From: CAYOSF01 sp964406605
GTDB lineage: Bacteria > Chloroflexota > Dehalococcoidia > DSTF01 > RBG-16-68-14
Length of the DNA: 64,000 nucleotides
Direction: 5' to 3'
Assembly (NCBI GenBank): GCA_964406605.1
Contig: CAYOSF010000006.1
Location: forward strand, 1-64,000
The notes beneath the pieces were generated by a model. That model searched no databases. It was not told the DNA's origin and saw only the letters and a list, made by a program, of their open reading frames with translations. A program made the translations under genes and the position numbers. This document shows positions 8,416 through 19,103 of this stretch, piece after piece (within the stretch, counting starts at the first letter, position 1; each line of letters begins with the position of its first letter).

Positions 8416-8444
8416 AATGTACTGGACGCCCTGTGTTCTGTCAA
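8416..8444 (-). promoter_or_regulatory. Sigma-70-type promoter for rplI-dnaB operon
   Basis: Minus-strand TTGACA (8444-8439), a 17-base spacer and TACATT (8421-8416). This is a perfect -35 and a 4/6 -10 at ideal spacing. Transcription would begin about 150 bases before rplI and run through the small gene, dnaB and the dnaC-like gene. Confidence 0.7.
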
Positions 8445-8522
8445 GCGCAACACTCGGGGCGGAGATGAACCGATCAGCGCGCCGGGGTCCCGCGAGCGGT
8501 GGCGGGACAGGTTCGCGCCCGT

Positions 8523-10790
<2,268 letters not shown>

Positions 10791-10932
10791 GGGGCCAGTG
10801 CCAGCGTAACCTGCGACCCGCTCTGAGGCAACGCGGGCGTCCATCGCTCGTCGCACGGAGAGACAATGGAAACCGCGGTGATCGGAAACCCGAATTCCGC
10901 CCGGCGGCGGGAGCGAGAGCTACGGTGGGCCG

Positions 10933-11289
10933 CTACGGGTACGCGCCGCCCGAGGCGGCAATCACCACGACTCCTAGGACGAAGATGGGAACGCAGATCC
11001 AGGTGGCCAGCCATCCCTGACGGCGCAGGAAGAAGGTAAGGCCCAGCCCCAGAAGCCCGGCGAGGAAGAAGTTGAGAACGTAGCGCCCTACGCCCGCGAC
11101 ATCATCCTGGACGCGCGGGCGGGCGAACGGCTCGCTGACATCATGGCTTGGAGCTAGTACGGCGTTTGCGGGCTCGGTCGCGATGCGCTTCCCGCACTCC
11201 GGACAGAGCCTCAAGTCCCGCTTGACTGCGCGCCCGCAGCCAAAGCAGATCGTCTCATCCGCCTGTCTCGCGGTTGCCTGCTGATTCAT
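10933..11289 (-). CDS. Zinc-ribbon membrane protein
   Basis: A 118-residue protein: an N-terminal double CxxC zinc ribbon (CFGCG, CPECG within residues 15-35) and two hydrophobic segments (about 71-88 and 94-112). The ATG follows GAGGAGAGAGCACC. The ribbon resembles the one in the next gene upstream on this strand, suggesting a common family style. Function unknown. Confidence 0.7.
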   Translation of the reverse strand: MNQQATARQADETICFGCGRAVKRDLRLCPECGKRIATEPANAVLAPSHDVSEPFARPRVQDDVAGVGRYVLNFFLAGLLGLGLTFFLRRQGWLATWICVPIFVLGVVVIAASGGAYP

Positions 11290-11457
11290 GGTGCTCTCTC
11301 CTCATCGCCATCCCCGCGCAAGGCCTCACTAGATGTCTTGTCGGCGATCCTGATCGAACCTGCAGACCTTGGGTGCCGAGCATCGCGCGTGAGGCGACGC
11401 GATGCCCGCCGCGAGAGGAGGAGCCTGATTCGGGCTCATCGCAGCGGTCGCACCGCG

Positions 11458-12654
11458 CTACTGAAACTGGTAGACGACGCTGTCCGCTTCGATGCGCGCC
11501 AGGTTGCAGCGCAGCTCCGCGGGGTCCACACCCTGGGGCAACTCGAAGACGAGATCGACGACAGCGAATTCGCCCTTTCGCAGCCAGACCGGTGCGATCC
11601 GCCCGTCCGCAACCACGAGCAAGCTATCGTGGCCATCCCCCTCACGATCCTTGAGGCGATAGTCCCCCTCTCGGATCCGCAGGTCGTGGCGGCTGCCGTT
11701 CTGCACGCGAAGACTTAGGAGGACGAAGCGGTCGCCCGCCCTTGGAGCGAGGAGTGGCAGCCGTTCGTCAGCGGGGTCGGCCGCAGCGGTCAGCTCGACG
11801 GCAAGGGAATTCGTGGTGGCGCGTGTCTCCACCGGATCTACGTCACCCGCGAGCAAGCGCTCGTAGGAGACCTGCACGATCTGCTCTCCCGGCTGGAGGA
11901 AGATGATGCCCACGGTGAAGAGGGCAATAACACCGGCCGTAGCCAGTAGCCCGACCACTGATGAGATGACGTACGAGTCTGTTCCGCCCGGTCCGGCGTC
12001 CGGGCTGAGGCTGAACGGCGGGAACTCATCCGTCAGCGAGACTGCGTAGGCCTGGACGCGCGCCCACCAGCGGAGGACACCGGCCACGTACCAGTGCAGC
12101 CCGCGCGAAAACCGCCCTGTGATGAGAACGGCGAACCAGCCGATGGCCACCACCACAACCAGGGTGGCCGTGAGGATTGCCAGCACGATGAGTTGCGGTA
12201 CGACGGTGATCAGCTTCCAAACCGCCAGCTTCCACCGCGCCAACCGCTCCGGATACCGGACCTCGTAGCGGACGGCGTGTTCGCCTTCGAACGGAGGATA
12301 CTGATCCGTGAGGAGAAGGGAGTACGACAGGGCTCGGAGCCACCACCGGTTCACCGCCACCTGGAAATCGAACAGCCAGCGCGGGATCCTCCCGCTCACA
12401 AGAATGGCCGCCCAGACCGCCGCTACGACGACGTTGCCCAAGAGAAGAGCGAAGACGACGAGGGGGACGAGTAGTGGCAGCCGCAGCAGCGCTTTCCAGC
12501 GCGACTGCCGCTCCGGGTAGCCGACCGCGACCGTGACCGGATATGCTTCCGACACCGCCCCCGGCGAGGTCCTCAGGTACGCCCCGCACTCCGGGCACAG
12601 CAGCAGGTCGCTCCTGACAGCCGCACCGCAGCTGGGACAGGTCGTCTCGTTCAA
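11458..12654 (-). CDS. Zinc-ribbon protein with two DUF4389-like domains and extracytoplasmic domain
   Basis: Begins at TTG 12654 with a zinc ribbon (CPSCG...CPECG), followed by two DUF4389-type membrane modules ending in the family signatures LTDQYPPFEG and LTDEYPPFSL, each with paired hydrophobic stretches. A further membrane segment near residue 245 precedes a C-terminal beta-rich region of about 140 residues that resembles DUF4352-like accessory domains. No ATG is available near the ribbon, so the TTG start is the best choice. DUF4389 has no established function. The gene is 21 bases from the next DUF4389 gene. Confidence 0.75.
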   Translation of the reverse strand: MNETTCPSCGAAVRSDLLLCPECGAYLRTSPGAVSEAYPVTVAVGYPERQSRWKALLRLPLLVPLVVFALLLGNVVVAAVWAAILVSGRIPRWLFDFQVAVNRWWLRALSYSLLLTDQYPPFEGEHAVRYEVRYPERLARWKLAVWKLITVVPQLIVLAILTATLVVVVAIGWFAVLITGRFSRGLHWYVAGVLRWWARVQAYAVSLTDEFPPFSLSPDAGPGGTDSYVISSVVGLLATAGVIALFTVGIIFLQPGEQIVQVSYERLLAGDVDPVETRATTNSLAVELTAAADPADERLPLLAPRAGDRFVLLSLRVQNGSRHDLRIREGDYRLKDREGDGHDSLLVVADGRIAPVWLRKGEFAVVDLVFELPQGVDPAELRCNLARIEADSVVYQFQ

Positions 12655-12675
12655 AGCTGGTGGCCGGAACTCTCG

Positions 12676-13260
12676 CTACGGCGCCATGCTGAACGGCGGG
12701 TATTCGTCTCGCAGAAGGCTCGAGTAGGCGTTCACCCGAAGGTTCCAGCGATAGACGCCAACCGCGAACTTGAAGAGCGACTCAGGAAACCGTCTGGTGA
12801 AGAGGATGGCGAACCACGCGGCCACCAGAGCCAGAAACAGCCCCAGATACAGGAAGGACAGGATGATGATGTGGGGGAGCGCAAGCAGCCATTTGACGAA
12901 GATGAGCCAGCGCGATAGCTGCTCGGGATACTCGACGTCGTAGACGACGGGGTAGCGCCCCGGTTCCCAAGAAAACGGCGGGTACTCATCACGCATCAGA
13001 TACACGTAGGCCGTCAGGTTTGCGCTCCAGCGGTTGACGTTCACCGCGAACCTGAACAACTCCTGCGGGTATCGCTTGGTGAACAGGATTGCGAAGAAGG
13101 CGATGAAGGTCATTACGCTCACGGCGACGCTCAGGCCGTACAAGATGATGATGTGCGGGATTGCCAGCAACCACTTGATGAAGATGAGCCAGCGCGATAG
13201 CTGCTCAGGATGTTCGACGTCGAATGCGAGTGGATAGCTTGCTGTCGTCGCCTCTGCCAC
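12676..13260 (-). CDS. Tandem DUF4389-like membrane protein
   Basis: The 194-residue protein is two copies of one module: Y-P-L/V-x-x-D-V-E-x-P-E-Q-L-S-R-W-L-I-F, two membrane segments, and the ending MRDEYPPFSW or LRDEYPPFSM. The GTG start follows AAGGAGGGGTCCT. It lies between purQ and the larger DUF4389 gene, in the same direction. This is a widespread membrane family in actinobacteria and Chloroflexota with no known role, and nothing here ties it to purine synthesis beyond position. Confidence 0.8.
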   Translation of the reverse strand: MAEATTASYPLAFDVEHPEQLSRWLIFIKWLLAIPHIIILYGLSVAVSVMTFIAFFAILFTKRYPQELFRFAVNVNRWSANLTAYVYLMRDEYPPFSWEPGRYPVVYDVEYPEQLSRWLIFVKWLLALPHIIILSFLYLGLFLALVAAWFAILFTRRFPESLFKFAVGVYRWNLRVNAYSSLLRDEYPPFSMAP

Positions 13261-13299
13261 AGGACCCCTCCTTGTCCGAAGCCCCGGCGGACCCTGACC

Positions 13300-14007
13300 C
13301 TAGACCGCCACCGCGCCCACGCCCGCCTCGATCACGCTGCGCCAGAGAAAGAGCCCGTCCGTGCCGCCCATGAGGGGCTCTCCGACACGCTCCGGATGGG
13401 GCATCATCCCCAACACGTTTCCCCGCTTGTTGACAATGCCAGCGATATTGCGCAAGGAGCCGTTCGGGTTTGCCTCCGGAGTCACCTCGCCTCCCGGCGC
13501 GCAGTACCGGAAGGCCACGCGTCCATTCGCCTCGAGTTCGTCCAGGACCGCCTCGTCCGCGTAGTAGCTTCCCTCCCCGTGGGAGATTGGCACACGCAGC
13601 ACCTGGCCTTCGCGACAAAGCCGGGTGAACGCCGAATCGACGTTCTCGACCCGCAGATGGACGTCCTGACAGCGAAACTGGAGGCTATCGTTGCGGAGAA
13701 GGGCGCCCGGCAGCAGGCCGGCCTCACACAGAACCTGGAAGCCGTTGCAGATACCGATGACGGGGCGGCCGCTTTCCGCGTAGCCGGCGACCGCGTCCAT
13801 CACCGGCGAGAAACGAGCTATTGCTCCAGCGCGGAGATAGTCGCCGTAGGAGAAGCCGCCGGGCAAGACAACGCAATCGTAGCCGGAGAGGTCGGCCTCC
13901 CGGTGCCAGACCAAATCGGCCTCCAGGCCCAGCACCTCACGGAGCACATACTGGCAATCGTGATCGCTCCAAGTACCGGGGAACACCAAGACGGCGAAGC
14001 GCATCAT
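13300..14007 (-). CDS. purQ: Phosphoribosylformylglycinamidine synthase subunit PurQ
   Basis: A class I glutamine amidotransferase of 235 residues: LPGGFSYGDYLRAGAIA, the nucleophile in GICNGFQ, and the His-Glu pair in MMPHPER. It releases ammonia from glutamine for PurL. Two ATGs lie in tandem at 14007 and 14004. A TATAAT hexamer about 30 bases upstream, overlapping the end of the pgpH-like gene, gives it its own likely promoter. Confidence 0.96.
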   Translation of the reverse strand: MMRFAVLVFPGTWSDHDCQYVLREVLGLEADLVWHREADLSGYDCVVLPGGFSYGDYLRAGAIARFSPVMDAVAGYAESGRPVIGICNGFQVLCEAGLLPGALLRNDSLQFRCQDVHLRVENVDSAFTRLCREGQVLRVPISHGEGSYYADEAVLDELEANGRVAFRYCAPGGEVTPEANPNGSLRNIAGIVNKRGNVLGMMPHPERVGEPLMGGTDGLFLWRSVIEAGVGAVAV

Positions 14008-14035
14008 CCGTTGAGTCCAGCTTGCATTCGCTCCT

Positions 14036-14041
14036 ATTATA
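14036..14041 (-). promoter_or_regulatory. Consensus -10 hexamer upstream of purQ
   Basis: TATAAT on the minus strand, 29 bases before the purQ ATG. No good -35 hexamer is visible at 16-18 bases, so an activator may be needed or the match may be chance. Confidence 0.4.
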
Positions 14042-14057
14042 CGCCTCGTGCTTTGGA

Positions 14058-16277
14058 TCAGGTAGACCGTCGCCCGGGCGAAGGCGCAGGCGCGTCAGGG
14101 AGTGATCGAGCCGGCCGGCGGCCGGGCCGGAAGCGCCCGATGAGCGCGCGCTGCTCTCGCTCCGTGGGCTCCGGATACGCGATGCGCGGATGGTAGACCG
14201 CGCGCAACGTCTGCTTGAACGATTCGGCGATGGTCCTGATGTCGCGCAGCGTCAGATCGCACTCCTCGAGTTCGCCTTCGGCCAGGCGCTCCGACACCAT
14301 CTCCTCCACCATGGCGTCGATGCGGTCAGGCGACCGGTCCGCGCTGGAGCGGACCGTCGCTTCGATGGAATCCGCCAACATCACAATGGCGGTCTCGCGG
14401 CTTTGGGGCTTGGGGCCGGGGTAACGGAAGATGCTAGCATCGACACTCTCATCCTGCTGGCTCGCCATCCGGAAGAAATAGGGGATCAAGCGCGTGCCGT
14501 GATGCTCCGGGATGAAGGCCCGGACAGCCGGCGGCAGTCCGTAGCGCCGGGCCAACTCCAGCCCGTCCTGGACGTGTTGAGCGATGGTGCGGGCGCTCGT
14601 CTTGGGGTCCATACCCTCGTGCGGGTTGGCGCCGCCCAACTGGTTCTCGATGTAGAAGCCGGGTTGGAGCACCTTGCCAATGTCATGGTAGTAGCATCCC
14701 ACCCGCACCAGCAGGGCGTCGGCGCCCACCAGGTCGGCGGCCCGCTCCGCCAGGTTGCCGACGACAATGCTGTGGTGGAACGTGCCTGAGGCTTCATCCT
14801 GGAGCCGCCGCAGCAGGGGCGCGTTCAATTGCGAGAGCTCCATGAGCTGCACCCGTGTCGTGACACCCAGGAGCGAACCCACGGCGGCGAAGCCGCCCGC
14901 CGTCAGCAGTCCGCTACTGACGCCACCGACGAGCGCCGCAAGCGCCATCCAGCCCAGATCGGGCCAAAACGCGCGCACCGGCTCCAACAGCCACACAGCG
15001 ATGAGCGCGGCCATAGCGGCGGCGGTCACCAGGAGGCCCCCCACAACGTACTGGTTCAGCCGGTCCGCGCGCTGCACTGCCAGCACCCCCACGACCGCGC
15101 CCAGTCCGTAGACCAGCAACACGCGCCCCGCATCCAGAGGTTCGATCGTCGCCACCAGCGAAAGATCGGGAAGATAGACGACCGCGAACGTCATCAGCAC
15201 AGCCTGCATGAGCCCGACCACTATGGCCAGTCTTCCGTCCAGCAGAGTCGCAACCAACATGGGCGCCGCGGCCATCGGGAGGAAATAGGCTAGAAACCGC
15301 CCGCTCTCGTCCGGCAGGACCAGGGAGAAGTACATCCGCGCCAACAACACAGGCACGGCGATCATCAGCGCCAGGAGGACCATCCTGCGCTCCGACGTGA
15401 GCGGCCCGGCCGGAAACAGCCAGACGTAGAGCGCCAGCACGGCCGCGGAGAGTAGGGCCATCACTATCGCTGCAGTCAGCCTGTCCCATTCGAGCCGTGG
15501 CGTGAGCAGACCCACCTGCTCCAGTATTTCCACCGCCGTTGCGTCAATTGGGTCGCCCTCACGTACGATGACCTGGTTTTCGGCGATGCTCTGCTGCACG
15601 GGCTGCACGAGCTGTCTCGCCGCCTCCCGCTGTTCCTCGGTGGCCGCCTCGTCCACTTGAAGCGTTGGGACGATAAGCGGACGCAGGAGCTCGGCAACAA
15701 AGGCCGCCTCTCCCGAGTCAAGGTCCGCGCTGATCTGTTGGTCCAGGTTGTTTCGCTCCTCCTCGACGCCTTCCGGAGTGATGGGCCGGACCATCGCGCT
15801 GCTCAGCACGTCCGCCGCGTCCTGCTCCACCCTGCGCCAGCGCTCATCGGAGAGAGCAAGGACCGTGTCTATGCTGGCACGTGAGAGGCCGCTGAGTCCG
15901 GGAATGCCCAGCAGCCGCGCTCGCTTCTCTGATTCGTTCAGAGCTTCGTTCTCGCGCACCGATGCAACGCTGGCGGTGGCCGCTGCGAGCGTGGCGAGTT
16001 GCTTGGTTTGCACACCCGCATCGAAGACCAGCACTTCGGGCACCGCCTGGGCGGCATCGTCCCGCGCGAGCTCCGTGAGCACTTGGCTGTCGAACTTCTT
16101 CTCCTGGGGCGAGCGGATATCGCGCGACGCTATGTCACCTTCCCGGACTTGGGACTGCCGTGGGAAGTAGGGGAAGAGCGCCAGCAGCAGGGCGACCGCC
16201 AACACCGCGCCGAAGAGCAGCACATGGGACCGCTTCACCGACCGCACGACCGGCTGCCTAGCATGCTGAGGCTCCAC
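14058..16277 (-). CDS. pgpH: 7TM-HD phosphodiesterase of PgpH type
   Basis: The 739-residue protein shows the full PgpH plan: a first membrane segment (about 18-38), a 7TMR-HDED extracellular domain to about residue 265, seven closely spaced membrane helices (about 270-480), and a cytoplasmic HD domain with FHHS and YYHDIGK. Characterised members hydrolyse c-di-AMP. The start is GTG 16277. In many bacteria the gene lies near ybeY and phoH; here its upstream neighbours on the strand are yqeY and rpsU, another familiar order. Confidence 0.93.
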   Translation of the reverse strand: MEPQHARQPVVRSVKRSHVLLFGAVLAVALLLALFPYFPRQSQVREGDIASRDIRSPQEKKFDSQVLTELARDDAAQAVPEVLVFDAGVQTKQLATLAAATASVASVRENEALNESEKRARLLGIPGLSGLSRASIDTVLALSDERWRRVEQDAADVLSSAMVRPITPEGVEEERNNLDQQISADLDSGEAAFVAELLRPLIVPTLQVDEAATEEQREAARQLVQPVQQSIAENQVIVREGDPIDATAVEILEQVGLLTPRLEWDRLTAAIVMALLSAAVLALYVWLFPAGPLTSERRMVLLALMIAVPVLLARMYFSLVLPDESGRFLAYFLPMAAAPMLVATLLDGRLAIVVGLMQAVLMTFAVVYLPDLSLVATIEPLDAGRVLLVYGLGAVVGVLAVQRADRLNQYVVGGLLVTAAAMAALIAVWLLEPVRAFWPDLGWMALAALVGGVSSGLLTAGGFAAVGSLLGVTTRVQLMELSQLNAPLLRRLQDEASGTFHHSIVVGNLAERAADLVGADALLVRVGCYYHDIGKVLQPGFYIENQLGGANPHEGMDPKTSARTIAQHVQDGLELARRYGLPPAVRAFIPEHHGTRLIPYFFRMASQQDESVDASIFRYPGPKPQSRETAIVMLADSIEATVRSSADRSPDRIDAMVEEMVSERLAEGELEECDLTLRDIRTIAESFKQTLRAVYHPRIAYPEPTEREQRALIGRFRPGRRPARSLPDAPAPSPGRRST

Positions 16278-16358
16278 GCCCCATCATATCAGACACGAAG
16301 GGGGCAACCGACGAGAGTCTGCCGGGCCCGGTTAGGGCGCAAACGGACGACCTGAGCT

Positions 16359-16835
16359 TCAGGAGCCCGCCAGCAGCTCGCGCACCACCTCGTTGACTTG
16401 GCGACCGTCGGCACGCCCGCGAAGTTGCTCCATGAGAACCGGCATGACCTTGCCGATGTCCCTCGGGCCGCTCGCCCCGGTTTCCTGGACGGCCTGCCGG
16501 GCGGCCTGGACGATCTCCTCCCGCGTGAGCTGCTGAGGCAGGTAGGGGGCCAGAACGGCGAGTTCCGCCTCCTCTTTCTTGACCAGATCCTCGCGGCCGG
16601 CCTTGCGAAACTCATCGATGCTCTCCCTGCGGCGTTTCGCCTCGGAGGTCAGCACGGCCATGGCTCCGGCTTCGTCCAGCTCCTCGCCCGCTGCGATCTC
16701 GGAGTTGTGCAACGCGGCTATGGTCAGTCGTAGCGCGGAACGACGGAGCTCGTCCCGCTGGCGCATCGCGTCCTTGAGGTCTGCGGCTAGTTGTTCTTTA
16801 AGTGACACAGACAGGTCCAAGAAGCCCAGCGACAA
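16359..16835 (-). CDS. yqeY: YqeY/GatB-like protein
   Basis: Matches the small YqeY family: KEQLAADLKDAMRQRDELRRSALR near the start, an EEAELAVLAPYLPQQLT-type centre and the C-terminal helical domain shared with the tail of GatB. The role is unclear, though it often follows rpsU, as here. The start is uncertain between TTG 16835 and GTG 16808; neither has a strong ribosome site, and six bases after the rpsU stop the former would allow coupling. Confidence 0.9.
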   Translation of the reverse strand: MSLGFLDLSVSLKEQLAADLKDAMRQRDELRRSALRLTIAALHNSEIAAGEELDEAGAMAVLTSEAKRRRESIDEFRKAGREDLVKKEEAELAVLAPYLPQQLTREEIVQAARQAVQETGASGPRDIGKVMPVLMEQLRGRADGRQVNEVVRELLAGS

Positions 16836-16840
16836 CCGGG

Positions 16841-17029
16841 CTAGCGCCCGGAGGTCCTGGCTGACTTGCGCCGTTTGGCCGCCGCCTTCCTCTTTCGCTT
16901 GACGCTTGGCTTCTCGTAATGTCGGCGGCGACGTGCCTCAGAGAGGATGCCGGACTGTTGCACGCGTCTAGTAAACCGCCTCAGCGCCGCTTCCAGCGTC
17001 TCCTTTTCCCCTACGATGACTTCCGCCAA
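16841..17029 (-). CDS. rpsU: Small-subunit ribosomal protein bS21
   Basis: A 62-residue, very basic protein with the bS21 signature VGEKETLEAALRRF and a Lys/Arg-rich tail. The start is placed at TTG 17029: it gives the family's usual MAEVIV beginning and is 8 bases from an AAAGGAG ribosome site. A GTG at 17038 is too close to that site. Confidence 0.95.
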   Translation of the reverse strand: MAEVIVGEKETLEAALRRFTRRVQQSGILSEARRRRHYEKPSVKRKRKAAAKRRKSARTSGR

Positions 17030-17065
17030 CAGACTCACTCCTTTGCTCTCAGTATCGGCGTAGTG

Positions 17066-17094
17066 ATCTTACTTGTGTTCCGGTGGTTGATCAA
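17066..17094 (-). promoter_or_regulatory. Sigma-70-type promoter for rpsU-yqeY
   Basis: Minus-strand TTGATC (17094-17089), 17-base spacer, TAAGAT (17071-17066), 37 bases before the rpsU start. The -35 overlaps the stop codon of the amidohydrolase gene. Confidence 0.65.
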
Positions 17095-18647
17095 GACTTC
17101 ACGGCCGGCGGTGCACCAACCTGACGCCCCTTCTGCCAGGCCCTTTGTACAGACATCTGCCTCAGGGCGTCCGCCGAGCTCGTCGTCGCGCCTGAGGGCA
17201 GCAAGACGAGATCGGCCCGACGACCCGCACGGATCGCACCAGACTCCCCGTCCAGGAAAGCCGCCCATGCGGCGCCGGCCGTCCACCATCGCAGCGCGTC
17301 GCTTGCGCCAACGGCCTGCTCGGGTCCGAGGACACGGCCCGATGCGGTCTGACGGTCCACGGCTGCAGCCACCGACGACAGCGGCTCCGGCGCAGTTACC
17401 GGTGCGTCCGAGCCTGCAGCCAGAGTAACCCCCGCGTCACGCAGGGTGCGGAATGCGTAGAGAGCTGAATGCTTGTCCTCAGGCACCAGTCGCAGGTAGC
17501 GCTCTCCCCGTTCGAAGACGAAGGCCGGCTGACTGACGACCACGACGCCGAGCCGTGCCATCCTGGGCGCCGTCCCGCTCGGCAGCAGACCGCAATGCTC
17601 GATGCGATGACGGTGATCGGCTCGCGGCCGACGGCGGAGCGCTTCCTCCACGGCAGCGACAGCGGCGGCGACCGCTCGCTCGCCCACGGCGTGGATCGCC
17701 ACCTGTCGCCCGGCGGCGTGAACCGCCGCCACCATCCGACTGAGCTCCGCCTCGTCCGGGACGAGCTCTTGCCCCAGCTCGTGCAGCATGATCTTGACCG
17801 CGCCGCGACGCAGACGCGCGCCCGAGCCTGACGGTCCGCGACCGCCAGCAGAGGTCTCCGGCATCTCCCCCAGATGATCGATCCCCTCCATCGCCACCAC
17901 ATCGAGGGCAAGGGCGCCGCTGGCGATAAGCCGCTCGAACAGCTCCCACTCGGAACGGCCGTTCGTGTGGGATGCATCTTGAACGCAGGTAACGCCGGCG
18001 CGGAGCAGGAGTAGCGTCACCTCCCGGACGCCTGCCTCGAGTTCGTGGTACGGGAGCGGTGGCACGGCATCGTCTATCAGCCGCTCCATGTTGAGTAACA
18101 CCCCCGTCGGCTCACCGGAGGTGAGATCTCGTTCCATCGCCCCACCGGCCGGCTCTTCGGTAGTGATGTCGATGCCCGCCTGCTGAAGGGCAAGGCTATT
18201 GAGAACGCTGGCATGGCCGCTGCTGTGAATGAGCCACACAGGGTGGCCGGGCGCGACGGCATCCAAGTCACGCCGCTCAGGGTGACGGCGCTCGGCCAAT
18301 GCCGTGTCTTCATACCCAAAGGCGCGGATCCATTGCCCCTCCGGCGTCTCGCTCGCCCGCCGAAGGATCGCCTCCTGGACGTCGGCGATGCTCCGGGCGG
18401 CGGTACAGTCGACGGAGCGCAGGCTGGCCGCGTACGCCAGTAAGTGGCAGTGAGCATCGATGAAGGCCGGCAGCAGGACGCCGCCACTGCAATCTACGCG
18501 CTCAACACCGGCATCTAGAGCGCGGGCGGCCTCCCGAGCTCCGCCGACGGACACGATTCGCCCATCGTTGATGGCCACGGCTTCCGCCCGCGGACGGGCC
18601 GCATCCATGGTGATGACCCGGGCATTGTGGAGGAAAACAGCGCTCAA
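17091..18647 (-). CDS. Metal-dependent amidohydrolase of the YtcJ type
   Basis: A 518-residue amidohydrolase-fold protein: N-terminal beta domain, the metal-binding HxH in FIDAHCHL, a central His in HAVGER, HRIEHC, and the catalytic Asp in LAAGSDAPV. This is the YtcJ/AepA group, often annotated as N-substituted formamide deformylase; the true substrate cannot be read from sequence. There is no signal peptide, so it is cytoplasmic. The start is TTG 18647, chosen because the next in-frame ATG (residue 14) would remove the first strand of the family fold. Confidence 0.88.
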   Translation of the reverse strand: MSAVFLHNARVITMDAARPRAEAVAINDGRIVSVGGAREAARALDAGVERVDCSGGVLLPAFIDAHCHLLAYAASLRSVDCTAARSIADVQEAILRRASETPEGQWIRAFGYEDTALAERRHPERRDLDAVAPGHPVWLIHSSGHASVLNSLALQQAGIDITTEEPAGGAMERDLTSGEPTGVLLNMERLIDDAVPPLPYHELEAGVREVTLLLLRAGVTCVQDASHTNGRSEWELFERLIASGALALDVVAMEGIDHLGEMPETSAGGRGPSGSGARLRRGAVKIMLHELGQELVPDEAELSRMVAAVHAAGRQVAIHAVGERAVAAAVAAVEEALRRRPRADHRHRIEHCGLLPSGTAPRMARLGVVVVSQPAFVFERGERYLRLVPEDKHSALYAFRTLRDAGVTLAAGSDAPVTAPEPLSSVAAAVDRQTASGRVLGPEQAVGASDALRWWTAGAAWAAFLDGESGAIRAGRRADLVLLPSGATTSSADALRQMSVQRAWQKGRQVGAPPAVKS

Positions 18648-18718
18648 TAGATGGCAGGCGACCGACCCGACATGCGGGTCCGTCGCCGGAATTCTAGGGG
18701 ATGCGCTCTGTCAGACGA

Positions 18719-18862
18719 TCAGTCGGCGGAAGGAAGGACCTTCGGCTGCATCAACTGCATGGGCGTGTCGCAGCACGCCACTTCGCCGTCGCCCGGCTTG
18801 ATGCAGAGCACCTCTGAGCCGCACTTCTCGCACTGAAACCGCTTGCCCAGTTGATTCGCCAC
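18719..18862 (-). CDS. 47-residue desulforedoxin-like metal-binding protein
   Basis: Starts at GTG 18862 after a strong GGGGAGG ribosome site. The chain begins MANQLGKRFQCEKCG and later has a CC pair followed by TPMQ, the four-cysteine pattern of the desulforedoxin FeS4 domain found alone or at the N-terminus of superoxide reductases. Here the domain stands alone. It would bind one iron or zinc. Its neighbour 18 bases upstream is a close paralogue; both lie between the amidohydrolase and the cytochrome operon. A redox or oxygen-stress role is inference. Confidence 0.75.
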   Translation of the reverse strand: MANQLGKRFQCEKCGSEVLCIKPGDGEVACCDTPMQLMQPKVLPSAD

Positions 18863-18880
18863 GCTACAACCTCCCCGGCG

Positions 18881-19000
18881 CTACTGCTTCTGCTGCATGG
18901 GCTGACCACAGCAAGAGAGCTGACCCTCGCCCCCCTTGGTGACGATCATCTCAGTCCCACACTTGCTGCACTGGTATCGCTTACCAACCTGATTGGCCAC
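18881..19000 (-). CDS. 39-residue desulforedoxin-like metal-binding protein
   Basis: Starts at GTG 19000, which follows TAGGAGCGAAAGC. The product begins MANQVGKRYQCSKCG and has the same four cysteines (CxxC and a later CC) and PMQ ending as the next gene, about half of its residues being identical. It keeps only the FeS4-type knot and a few more residues. The two genes are a recent tandem duplication and probably form homo- or heterodimers like desulforedoxin itself. Confidence 0.75.
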   Translation of the reverse strand: MANQVGKRYQCSKCGTEMIVTKGGEGQLSCCGQPMQQKQ

Positions 19001-19103
19001 GCTTTCGCTCCTACCGATGTCTCGAGACGCGCCCCAGGGGCCGTCCCGTAGCAGAGTCTAGCCAAGGACGGCGGAGAGCGTCAAGGCCGGCGCCTCCTTG
19101 CCC

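Noticed and set aside
8275..8520. Possible small RNA or tRNA in the gap upstream of rplI
   Set aside because: No cloverleaf or conserved T-loop could be found; the structure seen is one hairpin in the leader.
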